DNA of 64,000 nucleotides from NCBI GenBank assembly GCA_033239125.1, contig BSWB01000003.1, forward strand, positions 29,031,001-29,095,000, in the 5' to 3' direction. The stretch comes from Fagopyrum homotropicum. Lineage: Eukaryota > Streptophyta > Magnoliopsida > Caryophyllales > Polygonaceae. Position numbers and translations under genes: made by a program. Below are positions 1 to 11,500 of this stretch, piece after piece. The notes below the pieces were generated by a model. The model did not search any database and was not told the origin of the DNA. It saw only the letters and a program-made list of their open reading frames with translations. Each line of letters begins with the position of its first letter. The stretch's first letter is position 1.

Positions 1-519
1 CTTGTTCACAAAAGATTGTTATTTTAGTTATTTTGGCATTTACTTTACATATTTGTCATTGTAATTATTAATAGATGTTCAATAGTTTTCAAGAAAGTGA
101 AAAAGTAAGCTAATAAATAAGGTTGTATATTTGACACTCTCCTTAAAAAAGTAAAAAAAAAAAAAAAAAAGACTTAAATGACAATTACTTGTAAAAATAA
201 TATTTATGAAGAATGGATAACCACAAATTGACTATGTGGTGCCACTTGTTCATGTGACAATTTACTTGACTAGTAAACCAAAGATCAAAAATAGATATAC
301 TTTTTGATTAAGTCACAAAATGTTAAAATTTAGCCGGTCAAAAATCATCATGTGTAACACCAATTTTCAACAAGTTGACGATTGGATAAAATACAATCGA
401 TGAACTTGCTCTTAGAGGTGGACTCATGATGCATCATAGAACGAGTTGACGATTGACAATTAGGTGTTGTTGTATTAAAGATGATACTACTTTCCCAAAG
501 TTTGATTCTTTTCAAACAC
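1..519. other. No gene seen; AT-rich flank
   Basis: I see no supported gene or element here. The only simple feature is a run of A at about 153-170. The stretch at 706-1111, between the two small DNA elements, is equally featureless, and the short frames there have no family resemblance. Confidence 0.5.
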
Positions 520-522
520 TTA

Positions 523-702
523 GTGCCCGTTTGGTTGGAGCGGTGGAATGGAAACGGAATGGAATCGAATAAGGGTTGAGAAAAGAAATGGAATGGATGA
601 GATTACTTTTATGTGTTAAAAACTTCTAACCAAACATAGTTTTTGATTGATTTGGAATCATTCCATTACCGGGAATGATTCCCGGTGCTTCCAAACGAGC
701 CC
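523..702. mobile_element. Tourist-like MITE (PIF/Harbinger type)
   Basis: A 180-bp element with no coding capacity. The ends are related inverted repeats: GTGCCCGTTTGG on the left, and the reverse complement of the right end reads GGGCTCGTTTGG. A TTA triplet lies directly outside each end (520-522 and 703-705), matching the 3-bp duplication usual for PIF/Harbinger MITEs. The interior is rich in GGAATGG-like runs, and a short palindrome lies near 668-687. The first few terminal bases differ between the two ends, so the family call is an inference from TIR style and TSD. Confidence 0.7.
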
Positions 703-1111
703 TTAAGTTAGTTTTAATCGCTATCACTACCAACGTTACAACTTTCACTAATGTTGCTTGACACGTTAAATACATTACGAATATGCATTTTTTAAATTTT
801 CACTCAGTTAAGAGTAAACATTTAAAAATATGCCTATTAAAAGAGTATTTAACACTCCACTTTAAATTAGTTTAAAATTTAAATCTTTTCAACATGTTTG
901 GTAAGACCCAATACAAATGATAAGATTGTTTTGTGTGGGTCCAATTCTTCACTTGTGGGCCACGTGAAGACGAATCAGAAGAAGGGGAAGATGAATAGTG
1001 ACGACATGGAGAATAAAGAGAAATGATTAGAGTTTTGAAATCTGAACAATTCTTTAACATCTAAATAGCGAATTGGTGGAAGGTTCTTCTTTATTGTGTT
1101 TGGGTGATGAG

Positions 1112-1958
1112 CTATTATGCACGGACATTTCTAGAAGGTGGCGTGTCCCGTGTCCAGTCGTGTCAGAAACGGGACACACCCGGACACGGCTCGGACACGG
1201 TCAAATATGACCGGACACGGTCAATACACGTTTCCAAGGTAGGACACGTCTAGGAAACGATGAGGACGCGGATTGTGTCCGGTCAAGACATGATCAACGA
1301 AATAAAAACGTATATACCGTAATATTTTTTCTTCTTTCCCATTTTTTCCGACTAAACCTAGCTCCACATGACCACCTGCGAGATTGTGGTTGTCGGAAGT
1401 AGGACACCAATCTTCTTGTCCGGCTCTAATGTTGAAATGTTGTTCCGCCGGCCGACTCTTCTCTCCATTTTTCTTATGATTTTATAAATTAATTTTGAAT
1501 CTTTGATTATTAATTTATTGTGTGATTTTTATTTATTTTTATAATTCACAAATATTTATTATTATTTTCCTTTGTTGATCATGTTGTTCGGTTATTGTTG
1601 ATTTGAAAATGAATGATTCATTCTTCAATTTTGATAATAAGTATGATTGTTTCAGATTATAAAACTAAATATGTTTATTTCTATGTTTTGTAAGACTGAA
1701 AATGTTTGTTTCTAAGCTTTTGTTTCGATTATTTTATTATCATGTTAATATTTTTATCAACTCATATATCATTGATTTTTTTTCATATATATATGTATCT
1801 CATTATGATATAGTAATTCTATATTTAAATATCTTTAAAATAATATATTAATTATTTTACTCGCCGTGTCCCCGTTTCCTATACTTTTGAGGATTGCCGC
1901 TTCCCCGTTTCTCGCCGTGTCCGTTTCCCGTATCCGTGTCCGTGTTCGTGCATCATAG
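1112..1958. mobile_element. Non-autonomous hAT-like element with GGACACGG subterminal repeats
   Basis: An 847-bp element flanked by a perfect 8-bp direct repeat GTGATGAG (1104-1111 and 1959-1966), the size hAT transposases make. The left end reads CTATTATGCACGGAC and the reverse complement of the right end reads CTATGATGCACGAAC, 13 of 15 matching. Both ends carry many copies of GGACACGG or its complement, densest at about 1136-1285 and 1860-1950, like the subterminal transposase-binding repeats of hAT elements. The AT-rich middle has no transposase frame. One extra base also matches at the duplication (GGTGATGAG), so a 9-bp Mutator-type duplication is possible but fits the termini less well. 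Confidence 0.75.
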
Positions 1959-1966
1959 GTGATGAG

Positions 1967-3383
1967 AATCGAAGCTCCAATAGAGATTTTCCAATGCAAT
2001 TTTAAAGGGGAATGAAACACCCTGACATTTATCTGAGGGTATTTCCTTCTTTTGGCGTACGCAGTTCATCACGTTTTATTAATAAAGTCGTTAAAACCAT
2101 TCTCGTCTTTTATAAATGTTCGGGTCATTCCCGTAATTTATTTAAATATGAATTAAGTGGGAAAAAGCTTTAGGGTACATTACGAGTCTCGGGAATCGAG
2201 GAAAAGTCGAGACAAGATGGAGATAATATCGAATTAGGACAAATCCTTAGCCATGGGCAACATCGGAGATAAAAGTGATGGGCGAGTCGATCGTCTACAT
2301 CAAGCCATGACAAGGTCGTGGCGAGGTGAAGACAAGGTGTGACAAGTGAGTGGTCGGACGAGCGTCACTCGTCGCCGCCTACCAGTGTCCAGGTTGATTT
2401 TGGGCCAAACTTTAAAACGTCATAACTACTAGCTAGTTAATCCAAATTGGTCCAATTGGAAGTCGCATCCGTGAGATATTGGGCGTGGAAAATGAGCATG
2501 ATAAGTGTGTCTTTAACACTTTTCCACCTGAGTTTTCGAGGAATATTCTAAGGGTTGTGCTCTTCAAGATTGCCCATGAAATCAACCATTTCCATGATAT
2601 CTTAACCAAGACAAGTGTGGCCTAAGAAGACATACTATATATATATACCTCCTATGTCAAGAGAAGATCATCGATATCTCACCTCTCAAAAACCCTAATC
2701 GAATTCGTCCTAAAACTCTCAAAGATAAATTGTTTGTTTTAAAAGGTAGATAAAGTACCTTTACGAGCTCTAACATGTGCTTCATTTATAGATAAATTGT
2801 GCACATAAAATCATACTGATAGAGTGTGTTTTGTGGCTTAATCGTGCCCTAGGCGACTCGATCATGTGATTGAAGGTTCGATCAGTTCTGTTGGTGTTCG
2901 TGTGTTGATCCCGAAGGTATAATCTTCAAATCTTGTATACCTTTGTGTTGTTTCATGATATAAGTGATTATACGCATAATAGAAGTCATAAGTAGCTAAG
3001 ATTGTTACATAGAGGTGACTAATGCATTTGTGTATCTTATTTAGGTACCCAATACCGGTAGACTTGGTTCCGTCTTTTTCCCTATGCTAAGTGGTTCATT
3101 TTTGGACTTAGATAGGTTGGTTGTGGAAGTGACAACCATGTTTCGTAGGTTATATTGTTTTCACATGCATGCTCTATTGGCTTTAAGAGTCATGTATTGT
3201 TATACGAGTTTTCGGTGCAAAGTTATGATATTGTTTTAATCGGAATAAGCTTAGGAGCGTCTATGTTCCTCTAGATCGGTTGTGCCATCGTTCGGTGAAT
3301 CGACTTTTGCCTTGATGGGCCTTAGTTGAGAGTCTTAATTTCCATACACCTAGTGTCAAAAGCACTCAAGTACGGTCGGGGTT
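1967..3383. other. Unassigned, probably TE-derived noncoding DNA
   Basis: I see no gene. The composition resembles an old LTR: an alternating TATATATATATA run near 2636-2647, followed about 40 bp later by leader-like sequence ending in AAAACCCTAATCG. I could not find matching LTR ends, a primer site or a target duplication, so this stays unclassified. The right edge meets copia RNase H sequence at about 3384. Confidence 0.35.
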
Positions 3384-3623
3384 ACTTGTCCAAGCGGTGT
3401 CATCGCTCAAATCAAGGAAGGTTACATCAAAGGCGATAAAACCAAGCATATATATCCGAAATTCTTCTCTACTCACACACTCCAAGTGGAGGAAAAGGTT
3501 GATGTACAACTAGTGCAATCAAGCAACAAATTAGGAGAATTATTCACCAAGTCATTTCCTACCAGAGTATTCAGACAGCTCATACATAGGACTGGCATGC
3601 GACCTTTGAAATATATATCTTAA
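3384..3623 (+). pseudogene. Ty1/copia RNase H C-terminus, truncated (copia-1)
   Basis: An open frame ending in TAA at 3621-3623 encodes the last ~79 residues of a copia polyprotein. Recognisable pieces are an AQIKEGYIKGD segment, the TKHIYPKFF segment, the GELFTKSFPT motif (usually LADLFTK-LP in copia) and a final GMRPLKYI. Integrase, reverse transcriptase and most of RNase H are absent upstream, so this is a 5'-truncated remnant. It is followed by the tail region usual for copia, a polypurine tract at 3731-3739 and an LTR start, which gives the element's orientation. Confidence 0.8.
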
Positions 3624-3739
3624 GTTAAGGGGGAGAATTAGGACTGCACTCTTTTTTCCTTCGATCAGGTTTTATCCCACTGAGTTTTCCTGACAAGGTT
3701 TTTAATGAGGGAGTATTAGAAGTGTATATCCAGGGGGAG

Positions 3740-3885
3740 TGTTAAATGGTAGTATTATTATATGTGGATATACTCTAGAAACCCTAGTTTCTCTATCTTG
3801 TATCGCCTCTATATATGGCTCTTTAACCTCATAAGGAAGACACCAAAAACCCTCTCTTCTCTCCCTATCTCTCTATATTATAACA
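3740..3885 (+). repeat. copia-1 3' LTR, truncated
   Basis: The LTR starts TGTTAAATGG directly after the purine tract CAGGGGGAG (3731-3739). It carries a leader-like stretch, including TATATATGG near 3810. No matching LTR end is found before the sequence changes to G2-type internal DNA at about 3886, so the 3' part is lost. The right boundary is approximate. Confidence 0.6.
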
Positions 3886-4006
3886 TTATTAAGAAGAGGA
3901 AGCATGGAATGAACAAAGAACTAACGGAGTTTAAGGTAAAGTACCCCGAGGACGGTAACCTTCATGAGAATGGTAACATGATTATGGGCATACAGAGGAT
4001 CGACAA
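3886..4006 (+). pseudogene. G2a chromovirus-like internal fragment, left piece
   Basis: This short piece matches G2c around 38745-38800: the CCCCGAG-to-GGTAACATGA stretch occurs in both. The same element resumes at 25511 beyond the Athila insertion, and GACAA at 4002-4006 is repeated at 25511-25515 as the target duplication. No readable coding frame remains. Confidence 0.6.
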
Positions 4007-5453
4007 TGATAGCATGTATTATAGTTTATATTTTGGGACTTGTTTAGACGTTTTATCTTCAATAATCTGCATGTTTGGATGTATATTATGTGATTATATT
4101 TTCGTTTCATCTACCTTTACGGGAATCGAGGTCTACACCAAGTTTCGTTGTAATCGTAGGTAAAATGGCACGTTTTGGATCGAAATGGAGCTAAGGAGCA
4201 AAGGAGTCATAGGAGCTACATTCTGGAGCTTAAAAGAGAACTCAGGAAACATGGAATTAATGAAGAAGATTTACTTGGGACCAGATTTGCGAGATTTCAC
4301 ATTCAGTTGAGATTCACCTCGGTTAGCTACAGTGTCACCTCGACTAAGGTGATCTTGAGGAGCGTCCCGATCGAGGCGAACACCCTGACGCGGCGAGATA
4401 TATTTTTTTGGCTGAGATCTTTTATTTATGGAAAGAAGATATTTTATATTTTTAGGCTTGATTTCTGGAAGGAAGATTTGTTTGATATTTGATTCAGTTA
4501 TTGAAGCCTTGTTCTTAAGGTTTTTGTGTTCAAATATTCATTACCTTCTCATATTTTTGATTATTGTTATCATGATGATGAGTGGCTAATTTCCTTGTGC
4601 GATTCTAGGGTGATTGGCTGAAAGTTGTGGAAAAGACGATGATAGAATGATCTTAATCCCAGTAGGACCTTGAAAGTTCGAGTCTTTAACCTTAACCCTA
4701 GAGTACCTCGCTCAGTCCATGAACATCTCGGCCGGGGTGGAACTTGACTGAAGGAGGTGACCTTTTCTGATCCGTAACTGAGAGTTAAGTGTTAGAGTTT
4801 GCGAAATCCTATTCTTATTACACCTTTCCTGGTTCAATGCAAGCCTAGGATGAGACTTACCCGGTGATTCCTTAGTTTGTTTACCCATGATCATAAGTGT
4901 AGGTAATAAAGGTTTATCCTTTATTGGGGTTTGAGTTTGCCTTCATCCCATCTTTGTGAGTTAGCCTGAGACTTACCCGGTAAAGGTTGATTCTATTCCC
5001 TTAGATGGTGTGTTGGTTTGAGATTATAGTTCCTTTACTTAGTACCTTGAGACTTACCCGGTAATAGGAGCTTTGGTTTTGGATGGTGAGTAGTGAGACT
5101 TACCCGGTAATCTATTCCACTTTAGAAACACCTTCCCTTTGCAAAATCTCCGCTTGTCCGCTTATCTTGAGATCTTGAGTCGGAACCACAACTAAAAGCT
5201 TTAATCCCTAGAATTTGCATATTTCCCTTAATTAAACTTATTATCATCTATGATTGCTTTAATCGCCTTTTGTGGTTATTAGTTGCATTGACAACCTATA
5301 CTTGCTTTGTTTCACCTAAGTCCTTGAGATCGACACCCCATAATTCTTTCTTTTTACTATAATTGATCCGTACACTGCGGGTTCGCATCCTTGTTTTAAG
5401 CATATTTCTTGGGATATAAATTTAAAGCTTGCACACACCATTTGGAGCGAACA
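4007..5453 (+). repeat. Athila-type 5' LTR with promoter-region deletion
   Basis: The LTR starts TGATAGCATG and ends GAGCGAACA. It is 305 bp shorter than the 3' LTR because the stretch equivalent to 24231-24535 is missing. The deletion joins at an ATTT microhomology (4476-4479). The lost part includes the TATA-like TATACAAAG of the 3' LTR (24322-24330). Four perfect copies of GAGACTTACCCGGT lie at 4852, 4968, 5049 and 5095. Degraded copies of the CACCTCG/CGAGGTG motif occur at about 4336-4375. Confidence 0.92.
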
Positions 5454-5458
5454 TGTTT

Positions 5459-5476
5459 TGGCGCCGTTGCCGGGGA
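5459..5476 (+). other. Primer binding site, tRNA-Asp type (Athila element)
   Basis: TGGCGCCGTTGCCGGGGA is complementary to the 3' end of plant tRNA-Asp, the primer of Athila-type elements. It starts 5 bases after the 5' LTR. About 60 bases of leader follow before the G1a insertion at 5539, and the leader resumes at about 15599. Confidence 0.9.
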
Positions 5477-5538
5477 CTTGGTCTAGACTGAGCCGGTTGC
5501 GGTTTTCTTTCGGGGCATTTGCCCCTGTTGCTACTAAC

Positions 5539-8500
5539 TGTAACACCCCAAATTCTGAGAACTCGGGGAGCTACTGGTTAGGACCTCACAATGGGTCCCG
5601 ACCATAGTTTGACAACAATTTTACTTGGATCTTACGACAAGGCACAAAAGTATTTAAAACATTTGAAAACTGTAAACAATATATACATGGAGAATATGTA
5701 TCAGCCTTACAAGAAAAGCTACTAAAATGATGCATATGAAGAACAGAAGACATCCCCGTCCCCAACTAAATGAGTACGTGGACCCGGCTGACCATTTCCT
5801 CCGGATCTCTCTACAACTGTCTTAACCTGCAAGGCATCTACAAGCGGTATAAAACCGTTAGCTAACATTCTATGCATAAGGAAAAAGTTAAAAGCACATA
5901 CACACAACATACACAATCAACATGCAACACTCAATCCTTTTATTATCTTTAATTAGGTGATAGGTCATTACTAATGATACTTATTTTGTGACACGAGGGA
6001 TTCCCAAACCTCGCCCCTGTCCCCGTTTACCAACGCGGAATGGTACTAATGCATTTCACCGTCTACCGGACTGGGTTGGTCGCAGGGAACCTCCTAGACT
6101 CTCGCAAGAGCTAGGCAGATGATGTCACGACCCGTTATCATACACTTGGGTCAATTACGTAAATAATAAAGTCGGTCTAATCCGGTTTCGTTGTTTATCA
6201 TAACTAGCAAACACCACTCATACACATTAGACTCATACAGGAAAGCCAGTTAAGTAAGTCCGTGGACTTACCAGAATCCAATCTCGTCTCTCTTAACAAC
6301 ACTCAATCAGTAACGGCAGGAACTCAGTTGCCTGTCAAAGGAGGCACGTGGGTCAACACATTATCCCGGGGTACTTAGAAGTATAAAACTCCTAAGATGT
6401 ACGATTCCATGTGCAGAAGTTATTACAGTGTTTATTTAAGGTAAAATGACTATTTTACCCTTAGTCCCGGAACTTCCAAAAACTCGGAATATGTACTTAA
6501 ATTATAATTTGAGGCTAACTAACCATATTCTACTCCCTAGGATGATTTTAGGTAACAACTAGAAAAACTACCTATTTTCTATTTCCCGAAAAGTCACTAA
6601 AGTCCAACTACAGCTTCAAATATAAAATTCGAATAATCTTATAAAAATTCCGAAATAATTCCCTAGATCATCTATGATATCCCATCTACTCATAGGAGAA
6701 AGAATTTCTTAAAACTGTTAAAGCATCGCTTCTACAAAAATTTTTAAAGTTGGTTACAACACTTAACAAGCAGCACACTGTCTTAACTTTGAAAAAATCA
6801 TAACTCCTAAAATACTCGCTGGATTTATCCCAAATTTTGATATGTTCTACTATAAAATCTTATCTATAATATATCCAAAATTCAGCCGCAAAGGAGATCA
6901 AAATCCTATTTAAAACTATCTCACAAAACCGAATTTCAGCCCAACAGAAAAACTGCTTACGCCTCCTTCTTTGAAAAATCATAAATCTCAAACCACTAGC
7001 TGGATTCCTCTCAAATTTTAAAATGTTCTACAACAATATGTCAATCATATAATATCCAAAATTCAAGTCCAACAGAGATCAAGAGCTTATTCAAAACCAT
7101 CTCACAAAACAGCATCACTTGCAGTTTTCCCCAACACTCAGCACATATATAAAACTGCATGAGGCGTCAACTTTGGAACACAATAACTCTCAAACCGTAA
7201 CTCCGATTCTTCCCAAATTTTAGTATAATCTACTATATACTACTGACTACAACATATCCAAAATTCAGCAAAAAGGAAGAAGTATAACGTACCCAAATCT
7301 GATCCCGAAGTTTACTGTTTGTCACTTCCGAAAACTCAGGAAAACGCTTGAATCTGTACAGCTCACTTATGGTTGTTCTGAGTAGGTTTAAAAATGGAAC
7401 TAGTACACGTTAGGCAAGGGAAAGGTGGCCTGAAATGTAGTGTAGCAAGGGGTACAAGCCTTACCCGATTCCGAGACTCGAATGCACGGAAAAGACAGCA
7501 CGAAGTCTGCTGCTGCTTGCTGTCACTGGGGCGTATCTGCAGCATGCTGTTGTCGTTGTTGAAGTGTGTTTCTGATCCACGGGAAAGGCTCTCCAGCAGC
7601 CTGTATTGCGTGACTCGCCCCTGTCGTGAGCGCCGAAGGGAGTGCAGCCTTGCCTCTCGTTGTTGTTGTCGTCCGACTTCTGCAGATGGGACCGCCTCAG
7701 CCTCAGGAGGGAAACAGATCCGTGCAGGAGGCATCAACTTCAGGGCTGCTGGCTAGGATCGAAGATGGACGAAGAAAGGCGTGTGTAGAAGGCTCCAACT
7801 GATGCGATGATAACTGGTGAGTAGTGGGCGGTTTGATGAGTTGAAGGCCGATGAATGCAGCCAAGAAGGAGAGAGAGCAAGTGTAACGGCTGAGGAGAAT
7901 GATGAACGGCCTGCAGGAAGAGGGAGTTACGGCTGGCATGTATGCAGGGTTGTCATGGGCTGCGGCTGGGCCTGTACAAGCAGTCCCGGAATGGGTCACA
8001 AGCAAGTAAGGAGGAGAAGGTGGGCTGTGGTTGTGTGGGCTAAAGATCATAGTCATAAGGTTGGGCTGAAGCAAGGTTAGAAAGCATGGGCCGAGGTTGT
8101 CCAGCCTTGTCAAAACCTTGTCAACAGCTTGTCGGGCTTTGTCAACTGCTTGTCTGGGCCTCGTCAACTGCTTGTCTGGACCTCGTAAACTGCTTGTCTG
8201 GGCCTCGTCAACTGCTTGTTTGGGCCTCGTCACAGCTTTGTCATGGTCTCGTCACAGCTTTGTCACAGTCTCGTCTCAGCCTAGTCATGATCTCGTCTAA
8301 AGTCGTCGTTAAGGATTAATTATAAGAATTAGGGTTTGATATAATTCTATCATTTTATGTGAATTAAATTCTACATAAAATGATAAAAAAAAATTATAAG
8401 AATTAGGGTTTGATATAATTCTATCATTTTATGTGAATTAAATTTTACATAAAATGATAAAATTTGTGAAGAAAGAAAATACTAGATAGAATGGAAAACC

Positions 8501-8566
8501 GTCAACGGCTCAAAGTCCGATTTGCTTCGGAATTAAACTGAATAAAAAAAAATTCCGGATATTACA
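5539..8566 (-). repeat. G1a 3' LTR (element orientation)
   Basis: A 3,028-bp LTR. It contains four 22-bp tandem units at 8141-8228, against two in the partner LTR. It also holds two copies of a perfect 12-bp inverted repeat ATCATTTTATGT...ACATAAAATGAT (8349-8384 and 8423-8458). Three diverged ~180-190-bp units are anchored near 6831, 7012 and 7204. The many overlapping frames at 7360-8320 occur on both strands and sit in a C- and G-rich leader-like part. I do not treat them as genes. Confidence 0.88.
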
Positions 8567-11500
8567 TCAGTACCCCCTTAAAAGAAGTTTCGTCCCGAAA
8601 CTTAAAAGAAGGCAACATAATGTCGGAATCCATACTAAAGAACTAAAGCGCCGAAAATGTCATAATCGGTCAAGTTCTTATTTTTTCGGGACTAGTCGGA
8701 AGAAAATTTCCGGGTATTACATCAATTCCCCTTAACAATAAGTTTCGTCCCGAAACTTAGGGTAAGACAATCCTGATCGGCCTTTAAGGCACTAAATGGG
8801 TATATTTGATCACTACTCAAAAGTCTCATCGTTTCGACATCTAAGTATCCAGCACATCAAGGTTACCAAAAGAACACATCACTGACTAAACACTCAATCA
8901 TGAAATAAACAAGTAGTCAAACAATATCACACATACAAGGTCAAGCCCTAACTCGTCACTCCCGAGGTTACAACTATCGCTACATAAGTCTTCGAAATGT
9001 TACGTCTCCTACTATCCCTAATATTTAGGTAGCCTTATCGGCTTCTCATAAAACCACTAAATCTTAAATCTTTTCAGGTACTTAGATCACAAGCGCCTGC
9101 TACCACGTTCTAGAGTGGTTACCGGATATCTCACTGGTATTATCCGGCTCAAATGTTTGACCCTCTAATCTGATGACCTAACTCGTGTCTGGTAGGTATC
9201 TCTCCAACTGAAATTTTCAAACTCAGTTCCCAAACTTAGTCTCCGTGGAAAACCGAAGCTACACTCTCCAATAGGGTAGGAAAACTAGTCCATCAGTCAC
9301 TTTTAAACCGCTTTAAAACTTCTAATGGTTTTCCTTACTCAAATCACTTCTAGATCCTTTGATGACCCTACGGAAAAATAATCTATTCAACTTCCTTCCC
9401 TTCGTTATGACCACTTGCTTCCGGCCTTTTGAAAAGGTTCTGACTACACAATCAGGTCCAAGGTCTTGGACATCCACCAACACTTACCAAGTGCTCAATG
9501 CTCTTAGTATCACGACCCACTTGGTCTTGTCTTTTAATATTACTCAGTCATCTTATTCCTCATGTAAGGGATCGTCACCTTTACCCTTTTCAGGTCTAAC
9601 ACTCGAGACAACTAAAATAAAATCTAGTGGTCATCCTCTTCGTTCATTTGGCATTATTATATTATTTACAGATCTCTCATATATCGTTTGCTCAAACTTA
9701 GGTTTGTCACGCATTTTCCAAGATCTTAAGTGACCTAGAATACGTCCGGAATGACGGTATTAGACACAAAATGATCTCCTATCACCGTTATTTGATCATG
9801 ACTACTCAATAATTGTTAACATACCATCAAAAGTGCACTCTTTTCTCCACCATGGTTATCAGACCGATAATATCCTTCTGACTCAAAACGCAACTATGCT
9901 TTGTTCTGATATAATATTACACATAAAATCTACTCCGAGATCATGCTTTCTTAAGCACAGTTACTAGGTTGCAAGTACGCTCCTGTCGCTTCTCATTCTT
10001 ATGTATCTTCGACTCATGATGGTAGTTACTCACTTGGAGCTTTCTAGTGCAGGACATGCACAATACTTTTATTACATCATTGATTCTTTCCTAATCCATC
10101 CAGAAAACTCACTCTAGAGTATTCCATTAGTATGAAATTCCAAAACTACTTGTCTGGAAACATGTAGCAAAGCCGTCACTCTTCACTCGGATCCATAATA
10201 GGGTACCAGTCTCCTTCTATTACCTCTACATGCACATAAGTTTCCGTACAACATTTTTAGTAACTCCACATAGCCTAACTCACGTTCCTTCCAACTAGGA
10301 TGCATTTCACAAACTATCACCATCTTAAACTCGACACGACATCCCTCAACACCCTTGAGCTTCTTGCTCTGTGGGTTAGGACCCACCACGCTTCCGCTGC
10401 GCTACTCTGATTATCCTGTTGTCACTCATTAATCCTAAGGACCTTTTCTGTAAGTATAAAATGATTGACCTCAAAACTCTTTCTTCCAATTACACCATGA
10501 GTCGTATACGGATGAAGTACCAAGTACCTTCTTTATTTGCCTTAAGAAAATAAAACAACGATTGAAAAACAACTTCTTCCACTTACTTTCTTAATTCTTC
10601 TACCACGGATCCAAACTCCCTGACTTGACCGGATTTTGATCTTAACTGGCCAAGAAGTATCCCTTAAAACGTTTCTCTTTATACCTTTAATTCATCCAAG
10701 AAGGTTGTTGCTGCCTACTTAAGGATATCCTCTAAGGCGTCGGTACAACTACTCCATAGATCCACCGTCACAAATATCTCTTCTTAACGGCGCATAACTC
10801 GTCAATACCAAACAATACTTGCACGTCCTTGGTTGACATCGGTCAGTCTATAATTGACATATCTCAATTTCATACCTCTACTAGTATTAGACTTTTGGTG
10901 CACATCACCTACTAGATTAATCCTTTTATCCTTCTTTAGTTCGTCTTATCTTTCACTCTTCTGCTTCCTTTGGGACAACCCTCTTTCTCAAGTCTCACTG
11001 TGCCATTCACCGGATGTCAAAAGTCGTTCCTAACACTCCACGATAGATGGTAAGCGTCTTGAAGTTCTGATGACTTTTAATTACCTCCCAATTGTAGTCC
11101 CTTTACAGGGACCGTCTATGTCGATGAACTATGTTCTGTTATAAATGGGGGTTACCCTGTACTCTTGAGTTCACCACACGATTCTCACAAGCACAGGTTC
11201 CTTAATCGGCGTTGTTTGTAATATTTCCTTCCAAATCTCTGTTGACTATGTTACATGGATTCGATCCTTTCGATACTGGCGTTGTGATTCTTCTTAAAAT
11301 TCTTATCTTGAAAGAAGACAAAACGTCTTCAGGCTTGTGAAGTCTACCTTTCGCTCTTACATTAAGTTGTAATTCTCCATTCTGTGTTAATTGTGATCTG
11401 TCAAAATTTCCTTGACTACTAGGTAAACAGTTGCTCACAACAATCCTTTTATACTTCTTTAGTTCGTTCTACCTACCACCCTTCCGCTTCTTATGGGATA

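Noticed and set aside
2636..2760. Solo LTR with TATA box at 1967-3383
   Set aside because: The composition is suggestive, but no LTR ends, duplication or second copy are visible, so I left it unassigned.
7363..8319. Frames of 60-176 codons on both strands in the G1a LTR, with twins at 14453-15257
   Set aside because: They mirror each other on both strands in a GC-rich LTR part, match no family I know, and the 22-bp repeat number change would shift the frame.
9359..9733. 124-codon plus-strand frame in the G1a interior
   Set aside because: Antisense to the element and without recognisable motifs; probably chance in decayed sequence.
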